Positions 8,311 to 17,979 of a stretch of DNA of 64,000 nt are shown one piece after another. Origin of the DNA: Planctomycetota bacterium (GTDB taxonomy: Bacteria > Planctomycetota > Planctomycetia > Planctomycetales > Planctomycetaceae); contig JAQBVJ010000006.1 of NCBI GenBank assembly GCA_027623235.1, positions 1 to 64,000 of the forward strand, written 5' to 3'. The notes beneath the pieces were generated by a model, which saw only the letters and a program-made list of their open reading frames with translations, was not told the origin of the DNA and did no database searches. Numbering within the stretch: the stretch's first letter is position 1; every line of letters starts with the position of its first letter. The position numbers were made by a program, and so were the translations under genes.

Positions 8311-10443
8311 ATGGATGAGCTGTTGACTGCGACCGCCAGAGAAGACTCGCAGGCCATTGCGACTCTGCTCGGCCACCTCAACGAGCAACAACAGATCGCG
8401 GCGACACATGGTCATGGCCCGCTGCTCATCATCGCAGGGGCAGGAACCGGGAAGACAACCACGCTGACTCATCGAGTCGCCTGGCTGATCCACCGCGGGA
8501 TCGATCCACGGCGGATCCTGCTGCTGACGTTCACTCGCCGCTCGGCCGCCGAGATGCTCAGCCGTGCCAGCGCCTGTCTGACTCGCCTCGAGAAGCAGGC
8601 CGGTGGTGGCAGTCGCACGGGGGCAAGCCTGAAGAAAGCACTGTGGGGCGGAACATTTCACGCGATCGCCTCGCGACTGTTGCGGCAGCACGGGCGGCTG
8701 ATCGGACTCGAGCCGGACTTCAGCGTCCTCGACAGAAGCGACTCTGAGGATCTGCTCGACCTGGTTCGAGTCGAACAAAAGCTCGCGAAAGAGCACAAGC
8801 GGTTTCCGCTCAAAGGAACCTGCCTGTCAATTTACAGCCGGTGCGTCAACTCGCGCGAACCTCTCGCCAAAATTCTTGCTGAGCACTTTCCATGGTGCGT
8901 CGAGTACGAAGACGACTTCAAAGAACTGTTTCGCGAGTACGTCGATCGGAAGGAAAAACTGCACTGCCTCGACTATGACGATCTGCTGCTGTTCTGGAAT
9001 GCTCTCGCCGGAGACCCGATCGGCATCAAGCAGATTCGGAAGCAGTTTGATTGTGTACTCGTCGACGAGTACCAGGACACGAATATTCTTCAGGCTGAGA
9101 TTCTGGAGCGGCTCTGTCCGGACGGAACAGGTCTGACCGTCGTCGGCGATGATGCCCAGTCCATTTATTCGTTCCGAGCCGCAACCGTGCGGAACATTCT
9201 CGACTTTCCGAAACAGTTTCCGGGCACGGAAGTCGTGCTGCTTGAAGAAAATTACCGCAGTACGCAGCCCGTTCTTGAGGCCGCGAACCGGGTCATCGTT
9301 GAGGCTCCGGAGCGGCATCACAAGGAGCTCTGGACGTCGCGTGTGAATGGGCAACGGCCTCAGGTTGTCAGCTGTATCGACGAGGATGAGCAGGCAGAGT
9401 TCGTCATCCGCGAGGTTCTGCGGCACCGCGAGAAGGGCATCGAGCTGAAGCAGCAGGCCGTGCTGTTTCGAGCTTCGCATCACAGTCTGGCACTCGAACT
9501 GCTTCTCGCCGAACAGAACATTCCGTTTCACAAGTACGGTGGATTGAAGTTCGCCGAGGCGGCACACATTAAAGATCTGCTCGGCTTTCTACGGCTCGCC
9601 GAAAATCCCCTGGACATGGTTTCGGCCATGCGAATCCTGATGCTGCTTCCCGGCATCGGCCGGAAGCGGGCGATGGACCTCTCCGATGCGTTGATCGAAT
9701 CCGGCGGAAATATCGACGAGTGGAAAACATGGAAACCGCCTCAGGCCGCGCAGGAGCTCTGGCCTGAGTTTGTTGCGCTACTGACTCAGTTGAGCGGAAC
9801 GCGGGCGGGCAAACGCAGCGGTGTCGAGGTGCCGGCGGAAATCGATGCCGTCAAAAAGTTTTATGGTCCGCTCGTCGAGCAGAATTACAACAATCATCGC
9901 GAGCGGTTGAACGATCTCGACCAGCTCGTCCACGTTTCGGCCCGGTATCCCAGCCGCGCGGAATTCCTGACTGCGATCACGCTCGATCCGCCGGCTTCGA
10001 CTCAGGATCTGGCCGGTGACCCGCACCTTGATGAAGACTTTCTTGTTCTGAGCACGATTCACTCGGCCAAAGGTTTGGAGTGGAATTCGGTGTTCGTACT
10101 GCACGCGGCGGACGGAAATATTCCCTCGGACATGGCGACCCGGAACGAGTACGAAGTCGAGGAGGAACGCCGACTGTTTTACGTCGCGCTCTCCCGAGCC
10201 AAGGATTTTCTCTACGTTTGTCATCCTCAGCGGTACTACCGAGGCGGGCGGCCGCGAGGCAGTGATGATCACAGTTTCTCGCAACTGACTCGATTCCTGA
10301 CACCGAATGCGCGAGCGGCTTTCGACTGGCGTCTGCCTGACCAGGAAGATGCGATCCCTACGCAGCCTGGCCGGCCGGCCGCTCCCCCGCCTGTCGAGCC
10401 GCTGACGAATGCCCGCGAACAGACGCGGTCGATGTGGGAGTAA
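8311..10443 (+). CDS. UvrD/Rep-family ATP-dependent 3'-5' DNA helicase
   Basis: 710 residues, close to PcrA/UvrD length. All superfamily 1A motifs are visible: Walker A AGAGTGKT (42-49), motif Ia TFTRRSAAEM, Walker B VDEYQDT (near 250), motif III GDDAQSIYSFR (near 278), motif IV LEENYRS, motif V STIHSAKGLEW, and motif VI RLFYVALSRAK near 625. It uses ATP to unwind DNA in repair or replication restart. Start ATG 8311 has an AGGA box 10 bp upstream. The proline-rich C-terminal tail is variable in the family. Whether it is the housekeeping UvrD/PcrA or an additional paralogue cannot be decided here. Confidence 0.94.
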   Translation: MDELLTATAREDSQAIATLLGHLNEQQQIAATHGHGPLLIIAGAGTGKTTTLTHRVAWLIHRGIDPRRILLLTFTRRSAAEMLSRASACLTRLEKQAGGGSRTGASLKKALWGGTFHAIASRLLRQHGRLIGLEPDFSVLDRSDSEDLLDLVRVEQKLAKEHKRFPLKGTCLSIYSRCVNSREPLAKILAEHFPWCVEYEDDFKELFREYVDRKEKLHCLDYDDLLLFWNALAGDPIGIKQIRKQFDCVLVDEYQDTNILQAEILERLCPDGTGLTVVGDDAQSIYSFRAATVRNILDFPKQFPGTEVVLLEENYRSTQPVLEAANRVIVEAPERHHKELWTSRVNGQRPQVVSCIDEDEQAEFVIREVLRHREKGIELKQQAVLFRASHHSLALELLLAEQNIPFHKYGGLKFAEAAHIKDLLGFLRLAENPLDMVSAMRILMLLPGIGRKRAMDLSDALIESGGNIDEWKTWKPPQAAQELWPEFVALLTQLSGTRAGKRSGVEVPAEIDAVKKFYGPLVEQNYNNHRERLNDLDQLVHVSARYPSRAEFLTAITLDPPASTQDLAGDPHLDEDFLVLSTIHSAKGLEWNSVFVLHAADGNIPSDMATRNEYEVEEERRLFYVALSRAKDFLYVCHPQRYYRGGRPRGSDDHSFSQLTRFLTPNARAAFDWRLPDQEDAIPTQPGRPAAPPPVEPLTNAREQTRSMWE

Positions 10444-10500
10444 AGTCTGAGAGAGCGATGAGAGAGCGATGAGAGCAGTGGGACGAGGGGAAGATTCGCA

Positions 10501-11625
10501 GTGAGTGAACACTCGAAAATCGCAATCGTGATTCACTCGCTCAGTGGCGGCGGCAGCGAGCATGCCGCAGCGATGATGGCCAGCCACTGGGCAGCGGAAG
10601 GACGCGAAGTCACGCTCATCACACTGGACTCAGTGGCCGGCGATTCGATTGCTATTCACGAAAATGTGCGACGAGTCGGGCTCGACCTGCTGTCTGAATC
10701 GACAAATTTTCTGTCGGCGATGATTGCCAACATCCGCCGAGTCCGCGCACTCCGCGACGCGATTGTCGAATCGAACGCGACGCGAGTCATCAGCCTGACG
10801 GACCGAATGAACGTTCTGACAATCCTCGCGTGCCGGAGAACCGGTCGGAAGCCGATCGTTGCGGAGCGGACCGACCCTCGGCACCACAGAATCGGTTGTC
10901 TGTGGGGGATTCTGCGGCGTCTCACTTATCCGAATGCGGGCACGATCGTTGTGCAGACTGAGTCGGTTCGGCAGGCAGTCGTACCGCTTGCCGGGCGGTG
11001 CCCGATTGTGGTGATTCCCAATGCAGTTTCTGAAGTCACCGACTCGGAGAATCACTCGCCCGATGGCAGCCTCAAGCTGGACGCCAGACAGGACTGGATA
11101 TGCGCGGTCGGACGACTTTCGACCGAAAAGGGGTTTGACCGGCTCATTGCCGGTTTTGCTGGAGTCGCGAAGGATCACCCGAACTGGAGTCTCGTCATCG
11201 TCGGCGACGGTCCGAGTCGACGGGAACTTGAGTTGCACATTACCGGCTTTGGCCTGGCCGACCGGATTCTACTCCCTGGCTGGATTGAGCAACCGTGGCC
11301 GTCGCTGAGTAACGCCGAAGTCTTTGTTCTGCCGTCGCGATACGAGGGGTTCCCGAATGCTCTTCTGGAGGCAATGGCCCGTGGCAAAGCCTGCATCGCC
11401 ACCGACTGCCAGTCCGGTCCCGCCGAAATCATTCGGTCCGGTGAAAATGGAATGCTCGTCGACGGAGGCAACTCCGACGAGCTTGAGGCGGAACTCGGAA
11501 AGGCGTTGGAAGTCCTTCTGAGTAGCGCCGGCCTCCGCGAGTCTCTTGGTCAGAACGCAAGGAAAGTTCAAGCAGAGTTCGGTGTCGAGCGACATTTTCG
11601 GGCCTGGGATGCGATCGCGACTTAG
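10501..11625 (+). CDS. Glycosyltransferase family 4 protein
   Basis: 374 residues starting at GTG 10501, with AGGGGAAGA as ribosome-binding site. GT-B fold of the GT4 type: N-terminal LSGGGSEHAAAMMA glycine loop, the central GRLSTEKGFDRLI block that begins the nucleotide-binding half, and the EX7E motif in PSRYEGFPNALLEAMARGK with following ATDCQSGPAEII. It resembles GalNAc/glucosyl transferases that build surface polysaccharides from NDP-sugars at the cytoplasmic face of the membrane. There is no adjacent polysaccharide cluster, so the acceptor is unknown. Confidence 0.92.
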   Translation: MSEHSKIAIVIHSLSGGGSEHAAAMMASHWAAEGREVTLITLDSVAGDSIAIHENVRRVGLDLLSESTNFLSAMIANIRRVRALRDAIVESNATRVISLTDRMNVLTILACRRTGRKPIVAERTDPRHHRIGCLWGILRRLTYPNAGTIVVQTESVRQAVVPLAGRCPIVVIPNAVSEVTDSENHSPDGSLKLDARQDWICAVGRLSTEKGFDRLIAGFAGVAKDHPNWSLVIVGDGPSRRELELHITGFGLADRILLPGWIEQPWPSLSNAEVFVLPSRYEGFPNALLEAMARGKACIATDCQSGPAEIIRSGENGMLVDGGNSDELEAELGKALEVLLSSAGLRESLGQNARKVQAEFGVERHFRAWDAIAT

Positions 11626-11627
11626 AT

Positions 11628-12632
11628 TCAGAAGCTGCCGGGAATTTCGTCGCCGTTGCGCGTGCCCAGTCCTCTCCAGGTTCGCAGGTCGATGTTCTCG
11701 TTGATCGTTCTTACCGAGCCGTCGACGAGAACGACATGGACGCTGCCAATGTGCCAGCTTCGCGACGTGACCGCGGCGTAGGTTGGATTGCCAGCGCCTC
11801 CATTCTTACCTTCCTGCCACGAATTGAAGTCCGCGTCGTAATCGACGCCACCGTTTGAGTAGGAGATCTTCGAATTCGGAGGCGCGGTCGTTGTCATGCC
11901 CGTGTGGTGGACACGGCCGTCTGGCCATTCGGTGTGGCCAGTATTTTTTTTAAACTCTGCTCCCGAGGCGACCTGAGTCTGAATGTCTGCGACCGTTGCC
12001 GGCAGTGCGGTGCCGGCCGGGCCTCCGTTGCGGGTGTAGGGCTGCCACGCTCGCACCTCAGCGGCAAGCAGCGTGTTGCTCGTGCCGTCAACAAAGGCCG
12101 CGGTCGATAACCGGCTGTTGGGAAAAAACGACCCCTGGCCGCCGGTTCCCGTCACCGGGTCAAAAACGAACCATGTGCCGTAGTTGAAGCCGTAGGTCGT
12201 CGGATAGAGACGCGCCCGCCCGCTTCCCGGATCGCGGACCTCGTCCGATCTGGGGTCGGACGGGCACGAGTACGTTGCGATTTTCAGACCGTCGATCGCC
12301 ATCTGAGTGTCCCAGGCGATGCTCAGATCGATGTTTTGATAGAGATTGCCCTGTTCAAGAAACGGCAGAATTCGGCCGTGAACTCCCCACGAACCATTGT
12401 TGCCGGTCGACGTTGTGCTCATGTCAATCGTCGCTCCTGGTGGGAAGACACGATTTGATTCAAGATAGTTATGAATCGCCAGGCCGAGCTGTTTGAGATT
12501 ATTTCGACACTGCGTGCGGCGAGCCGCTTCGCGAGCTTGTTGAACCGCCGGCAGCAGCAGCGCGACAAGAATCGCAATGATTGCGATGACGACAAGGAGT
12601 TCGATGAGCGTAAAGCCACGGCGGGAACTCAT
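11628..12632 (-). CDS. DUF1559 prepilin-like protein
   Basis: 334 residues using the ATG at 12632, with AAGAGG about 7 bp upstream; an upstream in-frame start at 12707 is less likely. The N-terminus is a class III prepilin signal: RRGFTLIELLVVIAIIAIL, with cleavage expected after Gly and a Glu at +5. The following QQAREAARRTQCRNNLKQLG helix and the C-terminal H-X9-DG box (HIGSVHVVLVDGS) define the DUF1559 family, which is strongly expanded in planctomycetes. These are presumed pseudopilins of the type II secretion/pilus machinery or surface proteins. The gene ends 2 bp from the convergent glycosyltransferase. Confidence 0.95.
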   Translation of the reverse strand: MSSRRGFTLIELLVVIAIIAILVALLLPAVQQAREAARRTQCRNNLKQLGLAIHNYLESNRVFPPGATIDMSTTSTGNNGSWGVHGRILPFLEQGNLYQNIDLSIAWDTQMAIDGLKIATYSCPSDPRSDEVRDPGSGRARLYPTTYGFNYGTWFVFDPVTGTGGQGSFFPNSRLSTAAFVDGTSNTLLAAEVRAWQPYTRNGGPAGTALPATVADIQTQVASGAEFKKNTGHTEWPDGRVHHTGMTTTAPPNSKISYSNGGVDYDADFNSWQEGKNGGAGNPTYAAVTSRSWHIGSVHVVLVDGSVRTINENIDLRTWRGLGTRNGDEIPGSF

Positions 12633-12787
12633 GGCAGGCCTCTTGCTGTTGTGCAGGGTTGGTCGAGGCGGGAACGTTAGTGCCGCAGCGGTCAATTTGA
12701 GCCACACAGCGCGGGCAATAACTGGTCGCCGCTGGTCAGGATCTCGTCACCCGGGATCGCCTCGGTGACTGATCGTGCAGCGTGCCG

Positions 12788-14554
12788 TTATTTCTGTGTC
12801 AGGCGGATGATGCCGTCCCAGTCGGGGGGAGCGGTTCGGTTGTGCTGCACGATCGGCATGGCGAGAAAGTCCTGAGCACGGTCTCCGGCTGGCAGTTTGT
12901 GGAGGCACTGCCACGCGCTCTCCCAGTCGCCATTCGTAAAGTGCTCGACGGCTTCTTCGTACAGTGCCAGATGCTCATCCGTCAGTTCAGGGAAGTCGGC
13001 TTCGGGAGGCAGAAGCTCGCTGACCTGGACGGCAGTCTCGAGGCCGACCGGAACGATTTGTCCCAGTCGTCGCGTGCGGCCTTCGTCACGCGGCATCGAA
13101 GCTCGAACAAGTTCCGTCGTCGCTTCGTCGAGCAGAATCGGCACGCGAAGCTGGCTGGTCATTGTCTCAAGTCGGCTGGCAAGATTGACGACCGGGCCGA
13201 ACACGGTGACTTTCACCTGTTCTGCAGTTCCAATTTTCCCGGCGACGGCGCGGCCATGCGCGATGCCGATGCCCGTTTCGAATTGCGAGAGCGGGTGATC
13301 CGGCAACCCGGCGAATTCTCGAAACGCGGCACGGATACCGAGGGCCGCGCGGGCCGCGTTCAGCGGAGCCTGTTCGGAATCGAATGGCCAGCCCCAGAAC
13401 CCCAGCGCAGCATCCCCCTGGAAGTCGCCAGTGACGCCTCCGTGCCGCAGAATCTGCTGAGTCATCACGCCCAGCGCCTGGCTGACTCGACTGAGCAGTC
13501 CCGTGAGGTCATGGGCGGAATGTTCGGCATGCTGGCTGAAGCCGCGCAGGTCGCAGAACAGGACCGTGACGTCGCATTCGCGCGGTTCCAGAACGTCGGT
13601 ATTCAGCTCCTCGCCGAGCGCTTTGAGGATCGGCGGAGCGAAGAACTGGCGGAGTCCTGCCTGCTGGCGTTCCAGCGAACTCAGACGGCGCAGCGAGCCA
13701 ACAATTCCTGCCACAAGTTCCGTGAACCGAACGTCCGACTGCAGGACCGCGCTGCCGTCGTCACTGGGCCTGGCAAGCTCCGAGATCTCATGCCGGCCGG
13801 CAACGTAGAGGCCGCGTGCCGGCTCACCGGGAACAAAGAACGGTGTGCAGAAGGCCCAGCCGAAATCTGCCGTCGCCGTATATCGCGGGTCCGCGTTTTC
13901 GTGCTCGCCTTCCCACAGGTGCAGGACGCTGCGTCGCGTTTTGAGGAGAGCGTCGCGGACCAGTCGCGAACTGGGATGGATCGTGCCAGCCGTCTCGTCA
14001 CGGCGGTCCCAGTGAACCACGTCGACGCCGGATTCGTCGGCCTTAACGATGGCGACGGCTTCTGAACGCGGGATGCCGGCCAGCAGGAGCTGCGCAATCT
14101 TCAGGAAAAAGTCTGCTTCCGTGTGGGTATCCTGAATGATTTCAGGCAGGTGGGTGAGAACTTCAATCCGCTTGTCCGCATCGCTGAACGGGATGTTGCT
14201 GAGCTGACCGGCATCGAATGCGATCTCTTCGATCAGTCGGTCCTGCGTCGATGAGTCGGCTTCCGCGTGGCGCGCGATCTGAAAAACCGTCTCGCCCACA
14301 ACGAAGCAGTCGCGTTCGCGCAGACGAAATTCCTGCTGAGCTTCTCCGCGGTAGAAGACCGGGTTGGAGCCCGTGTCGTGCGCGTCGATGTGCTGCTCGG
14401 CCACCACCAGTCGCAGGTGGCGCATCGACAGGCACGGTTCCCAGGGCACAGAAAATTCCACGCGTTCGGACCGCCCGAGAAGATGTTCTCCCTCGGTCAA
14501 AACAAACCGATTCCGGTTCCCTGTCTTTTCCTGGTATGCGATCAGGTCGAACAT
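12788..14554 (-). CDS. FHA-GAF-class III nucleotidyl cyclase
   Basis: 588 residues from ATG 14554 (a TTG precedes it directly). FHA domain at about 1-95 (LLGRSERVEFSV, SMRHLRL), a GAF-like region (about 150-300), and a class III cyclase catalytic domain (about 345-520) beginning TVLFCDLRGF. The two metal aspartates (CDLRGF and FQGDAAL) and the transition-state Asn and Arg (VVNLASRLE) are present. The two purine-selecting positions are not canonical: the usual Lys is Asp in GVTGDFQGD, and the usual Asp/Thr after FG is Pro. It starts 22 bp after the NRAMP-like gene on the same strand, indicating co-transcription. FHA would bind phosphothreonine, and two Ser/Thr kinases are nearby. Product (cAMP, cGMP or none) is uncertain. 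Confidence 0.88.
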   Translation of the reverse strand: MFDLIAYQEKTGNRNRFVLTEGEHLLGRSERVEFSVPWEPCLSMRHLRLVVAEQHIDAHDTGSNPVFYRGEAQQEFRLRERDCFVVGETVFQIARHAEADSSTQDRLIEEIAFDAGQLSNIPFSDADKRIEVLTHLPEIIQDTHTEADFFLKIAQLLLAGIPRSEAVAIVKADESGVDVVHWDRRDETAGTIHPSSRLVRDALLKTRRSVLHLWEGEHENADPRYTATADFGWAFCTPFFVPGEPARGLYVAGRHEISELARPSDDGSAVLQSDVRFTELVAGIVGSLRRLSSLERQQAGLRQFFAPPILKALGEELNTDVLEPRECDVTVLFCDLRGFSQHAEHSAHDLTGLLSRVSQALGVMTQQILRHGGVTGDFQGDAALGFWGWPFDSEQAPLNAARAALGIRAAFREFAGLPDHPLSQFETGIGIAHGRAVAGKIGTAEQVKVTVFGPVVNLASRLETMTSQLRVPILLDEATTELVRASMPRDEGRTRRLGQIVPVGLETAVQVSELLPPEADFPELTDEHLALYEEAVEHFTNGDWESAWQCLHKLPAGDRAQDFLAMPIVQHNRTAPPDWDGIIRLTQK

Positions 14555-14576
14555 CAATCATGCCGCCGCTTTGAGG

Positions 14577-16337
14577 TCAGCTGGCGGACTCAGACTGCGC
14601 GGCCGCAGCCAGCTTCGACAGACGCTGAATGTGTACGAACAAGGCGAGTGCAACGAACGCGACAACGGCTCCGACGCCGACCCATCTGGCTTTGTCCCAG
14701 ATCGCCCAGCCGGCACCGACCGTTGCCAGAAAACAGGCCATTCCCATGAGCACGTTCCAGGTCACTCGGCTTCGCCCCGTCGGCATGTCGTCACCCAGCA
14801 CCATCTTGTTGTTCATCAGGAGGAAGAATGTGAAATAGGCGATCGGAAGAAGAACCATTCCGAAAACGCTTGTCGGTACGGCCAGCCAGAAGGCCACTTT
14901 TCCTGACCACACAAACGGGCCGAGAACGCCGATGGCTGGCAGCAGGCAGCCGACTCGGTGGTAGAAACCACCTTGCGGGAATCCAAAGACCTCACAGAAC
15001 GTGAACCCGGAAATCAGCATCAGGATCGTGATCGTTGACAGCGCCATCGCGAGCACGCCGAAGCCGAAGACGTAGTTCGAAAAGTTGTCTCCGATCAGAG
15101 TGGCAAGCGCTGCCGCAAGGTGCCTGGCATCCCGCTTGATCAGCATCGCCGCCATCCGTTTTTCACCATCGGGGATCGCCGCGAAGTAAGGGCTGGCTTT
15201 TTCCTTCAGGGCGCCAGCCTTCAGCGGTTTGCCGTCTTTGTCATTTCCGAATTCGCGACCTTGCTCCGCGACAACACGAGCCACCAGGCTTCCTTCGAAC
15301 TGGCTTTTCAATCCCGCGTCCGGCTCGACGACGCGACCATCGACCTGCTCACCGAGCAGACCGGGGGCCGGCTTCGCGTGAAACTGATTGGCCGAGGCGA
15401 TCACGACACAACCGGTGGCAATGACAAAGGGAATCGCCATGCCGGTTGCCAGGTCAAAAATAGAGAGTCCGCGGAACGACCGGTCCCAGTCCTTTTTTAA
15501 CAGCGAGTACGGGAACAGGAACGTCATGTTGATACCCACCGCCGTGGCGGCGGCGGTGATCATCACGTCCCGCTGCATGCCAAGAATTTTCGCCGTCCAG
15601 TACTCACGGTACTCACCTGTCGCCGCCAGTGCCGAATCGAACGTGCTTGCAGGCCGGCTCAGCAGGCTGAAGTCGGGGACGAGTCCGGCCAGGACTGCGC
15701 CGAAGTCGAGTGCTCCGGTGGAAGCCAGCTTGACGACCACCCCCAGAAACGAAAGCACGATCAGCCCGACAAGAATCCGCAGTGTGTTCTCGTAAGTCTT
15801 CATCCCCTTGCCACCGCGGTCGTAGATCATGGTGATGAAAATTGCCACGGCCAGCAGAATGCCACAGGTCACGGCTTTGTGATCGGCCATGCCGGGAGCA
15901 AGGTTCTGGGAGACGGCCGCTTCGGCCAGCGAGAACTGCGGCAGGCACCAGACGATGTTTGCTGCCAGCGTGGCGAGAGCCCAGCCCCAGCCGAGCACCG
16001 GGTTGACGTGCTCATTGATCAGACCGAAGGGCCGTTTGCCGGTCGAGAGCGTCACATACCCGATGGCTCCCAGCATGACGACGCCAAAGGCCATCGCCAT
16101 GACCTGAAGCCAGAGCAGGCTGTACCCGCCGATCACTCCCAGGAACAGACTGCCCGCGAGCGAACCACCTCCCAGGGTGATGGCCGACTGCAGCCAGCCG
16201 GGGCCGGACAGCTTCAGCCAGGTCTTGAGCTTCTTCCTGACCCCGTAGGACTGGGCGTCGACCAGCATCTGGCGTTCGCGTTCGACGCCGCTGAGTGCGG
16301 GGGCAGCACTCTCCGGGACGGAGGAGTCGGCGGGCAT
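14577..16337 (-). CDS. NRAMP-related membrane transporter, non-canonical
   Basis: 586 residues with about eleven hydrophobic helices. The start of TM1 (WLKLSGPGWLQSAITLGGGS) and the general layout match NRAMP-family divalent metal transporters. Where classical members have DPGN in TM1, this protein has TLGGGS, and where they have MPH in TM6 it has INMTFLFPYSLL. The residues that coordinate Mn/Fe are therefore missing, so the substrate may differ (other cation, or proton/sodium-coupled solute). There is a long polar loop (about residues 325-400) between hydrophobic segments. It lies 22 bp upstream of the FHA-cyclase gene, suggesting linked expression. Family membership at superfamily level is good; function is open. 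Confidence 0.78.
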   Translation of the reverse strand: MPADSSVPESAAPALSGVERERQMLVDAQSYGVRKKLKTWLKLSGPGWLQSAITLGGGSLAGSLFLGVIGGYSLLWLQVMAMAFGVVMLGAIGYVTLSTGKRPFGLINEHVNPVLGWGWALATLAANIVWCLPQFSLAEAAVSQNLAPGMADHKAVTCGILLAVAIFITMIYDRGGKGMKTYENTLRILVGLIVLSFLGVVVKLASTGALDFGAVLAGLVPDFSLLSRPASTFDSALAATGEYREYWTAKILGMQRDVMITAAATAVGINMTFLFPYSLLKKDWDRSFRGLSIFDLATGMAIPFVIATGCVVIASANQFHAKPAPGLLGEQVDGRVVEPDAGLKSQFEGSLVARVVAEQGREFGNDKDGKPLKAGALKEKASPYFAAIPDGEKRMAAMLIKRDARHLAAALATLIGDNFSNYVFGFGVLAMALSTITILMLISGFTFCEVFGFPQGGFYHRVGCLLPAIGVLGPFVWSGKVAFWLAVPTSVFGMVLLPIAYFTFFLLMNNKMVLGDDMPTGRSRVTWNVLMGMACFLATVGAGWAIWDKARWVGVGAVVAFVALALFVHIQRLSKLAAAAQSESAS

Positions 16338-16506
16338 TCACACTCTCCACAGGCAGGCCGTTCGACGTGCAGGTCGAACGGATTTCAGGCGGGATGAAGA
16401 AAAAAGTGTCGAGCCAGCGAGGGTATCGGAGTCCCGAAGACATCACAACTCAGCCCCGTGAATGCGCAGGACCGAACGCAGAGAGGATTAGTTTCAACGA
16501 ACTTGC

Positions 16507-17979
16507 TTATGAGTTCGGCAGCTTGCGAGGAAGCGATCGTGGCGGCGGATTCGTGGCGGGCGAACTGCTCGAACCTCCGCCCTCTTCCGATCGGCTCGGC
16601 GCGGGCGTTGGGGCTGGCTCTTCGTTTCGGCGCTGAAATGCCGACAGAGCCATGTTGCCGACAACGATGAGCGCGACGATCCCGACGATGATCACTCCGA
16701 TGCGGCCGTAGCTGAACTCCACCCTGGCTCCGCCTGTCTGGCGGTAACTTCTGCGGAGTCGTTTGCCACCCAGCATCGCATCGCGGGCCGAAGGAATGCT
16801 GCTGGTCGATTCGTCTCGCGCCGAGGTGTCGGCTGCAGCGATGATCTCTGGTTTCGCTGGCTTCGGTTTTCGTCCGACTTTCTTCGTCTGACCGGACACT
16901 GAACCCGACCGTTTCGGATTCCTGCTGCCGGAGTTGTCACTCGCAGGCGACCGCTTCGCTGGCTGTTTTTTCGCTGGTTGTTTTTTCGCTGGCCGATTTT
17001 CCGGGACCTCGGTGTCCCCGTCCGCCAGTGCGGCGAGCAAGTCTGTCGTAATGGCCTTCGCCTTGAGGTTGGCTGTGTCCAGTTCCTGCAGCAGTGCCGT
17101 TGGCGTCTGAAATCGGCCGCCCGGTTCGATAGCCATCATCCTCTCGATGATCTGGCTGATCGCGTCGGGAATTTCCGGATTGATCGTCTGCGGATTCGGA
17201 CGCGGCTCGGTGGCGTGAGCGGTGATCCTGTTGACCATGTCTCCTATCGGAAACGGCGGCTTTCCGGTCAACATGTAATACCAACTGGCCCCGAGCGAGT
17301 AGATGTCGCTCCTCGAGTCCGCCGATCGGCTGTCGCGAGCCTGCTCGGGGGACATGTAGTCCACCGTGCCGACCGTCGTTCCGGCGCGGGTGATCCCGGC
17401 GGAATCGCCGTCGTCCATCGATCGGGCCAGTCCCATGTCGGCCAGCTTGATCGAGCCGTCCCGCATGATCATCAGGTTGGACGGCTTGATGTCGCGGTGG
17501 ACGATGTTCTGCTCGAAGGCGTGCTCCAGTGCCAGCGTCACCTGTCTGATAATGTCGAGAGAACGTTTTGGAGAGAGCACTCCTTTCCGCATTAAAAGAT
17601 TCTGCACATCAATGCCGTCGACAAATTCCATGGCGATGTAGAGATAGCCATCCGCCTCACCGGAGTCGTAGACGCCGACAATATTCTCGTGTTTCAGATT
17701 GGCTGCGGCCCGAGCTTCGGCTTTGAAACGCCGGACCAGCATTTCATTCCGGGCTTTGTCGCGCGGCAGAATCTTCAGCGCGACGACTCGGCCAAGCGCG
17801 TCGTCGACCGCTCGATAGACGGCCCCCATGCCGCCTTCCCCGACCTTCTTTTCCAGGCGGTAGCGACCGAGCGTTTTTGCGGACCCCTTGCGCAGCTTTT
17901 CCTCGTCAGCGTCAGCGGGAGTCTTCTCGGATGCCATTCCTGTTCCTGGCGGACGATTTCTGAACTGCATCTCGGACAC
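16507..17979 (-). CDS. Membrane Ser/Thr protein kinase (Hanks type)
   Basis: 490 residues from GTG 17979; ATGs at 17970 and 17937 (MASEKTPADADEEK, with an AGGAACAGGA box directly upstream) are also possible, and the last is attractive. The kinase domain (about 40-310) shows the glycine loop VGEGGMGAVY, Lys 69 in VALKIL, HRDIKPSN (161-168) and DMG (181-183) with APE-equivalent SPEQARD. It is followed by a basic low-complexity linker with repeated KKQPAK, a single membrane helix near 428-450 (IVGIVALIVVGNMAL) and a short Pro/Ser-rich tail. The kinase is thus cytoplasmic with a tiny external end. It probably phosphorylates Thr targets such as FHA-binding partners. Confidence 0.93.
   Translation of the reverse strand: MSEMQFRNRPPGTGMASEKTPADADEEKLRKGSAKTLGRYRLEKKVGEGGMGAVYRAVDDALGRVVALKILPRDKARNEMLVRRFKAEARAAANLKHENIVGVYDSGEADGYLYIAMEFVDGIDVQNLLMRKGVLSPKRSLDIIRQVTLALEHAFEQNIVHRDIKPSNLMIMRDGSIKLADMGLARSMDDGDSAGITRAGTTVGTVDYMSPEQARDSRSADSRSDIYSLGASWYYMLTGKPPFPIGDMVNRITAHATEPRPNPQTINPEIPDAISQIIERMMAIEPGGRFQTPTALLQELDTANLKAKAITTDLLAALADGDTEVPENRPAKKQPAKKQPAKRSPASDNSGSRNPKRSGSVSGQTKKVGRKPKPAKPEIIAAADTSARDESTSSIPSARDAMLGGKRLRRSYRQTGGARVEFSYGRIGVIIVGIVALIVVGNMALSAFQRRNEEPAPTPAPSRSEEGGGSSSSPATNPPPRSLPRKLPNS

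Noticed and set aside
12782-14065. 427-codon open frame on the plus strand
   Set aside because: It lies opposite the catalytic and GAF parts of the FHA-cyclase, has no domain, and is explained by GC-rich codon use leaving the antisense frame open.
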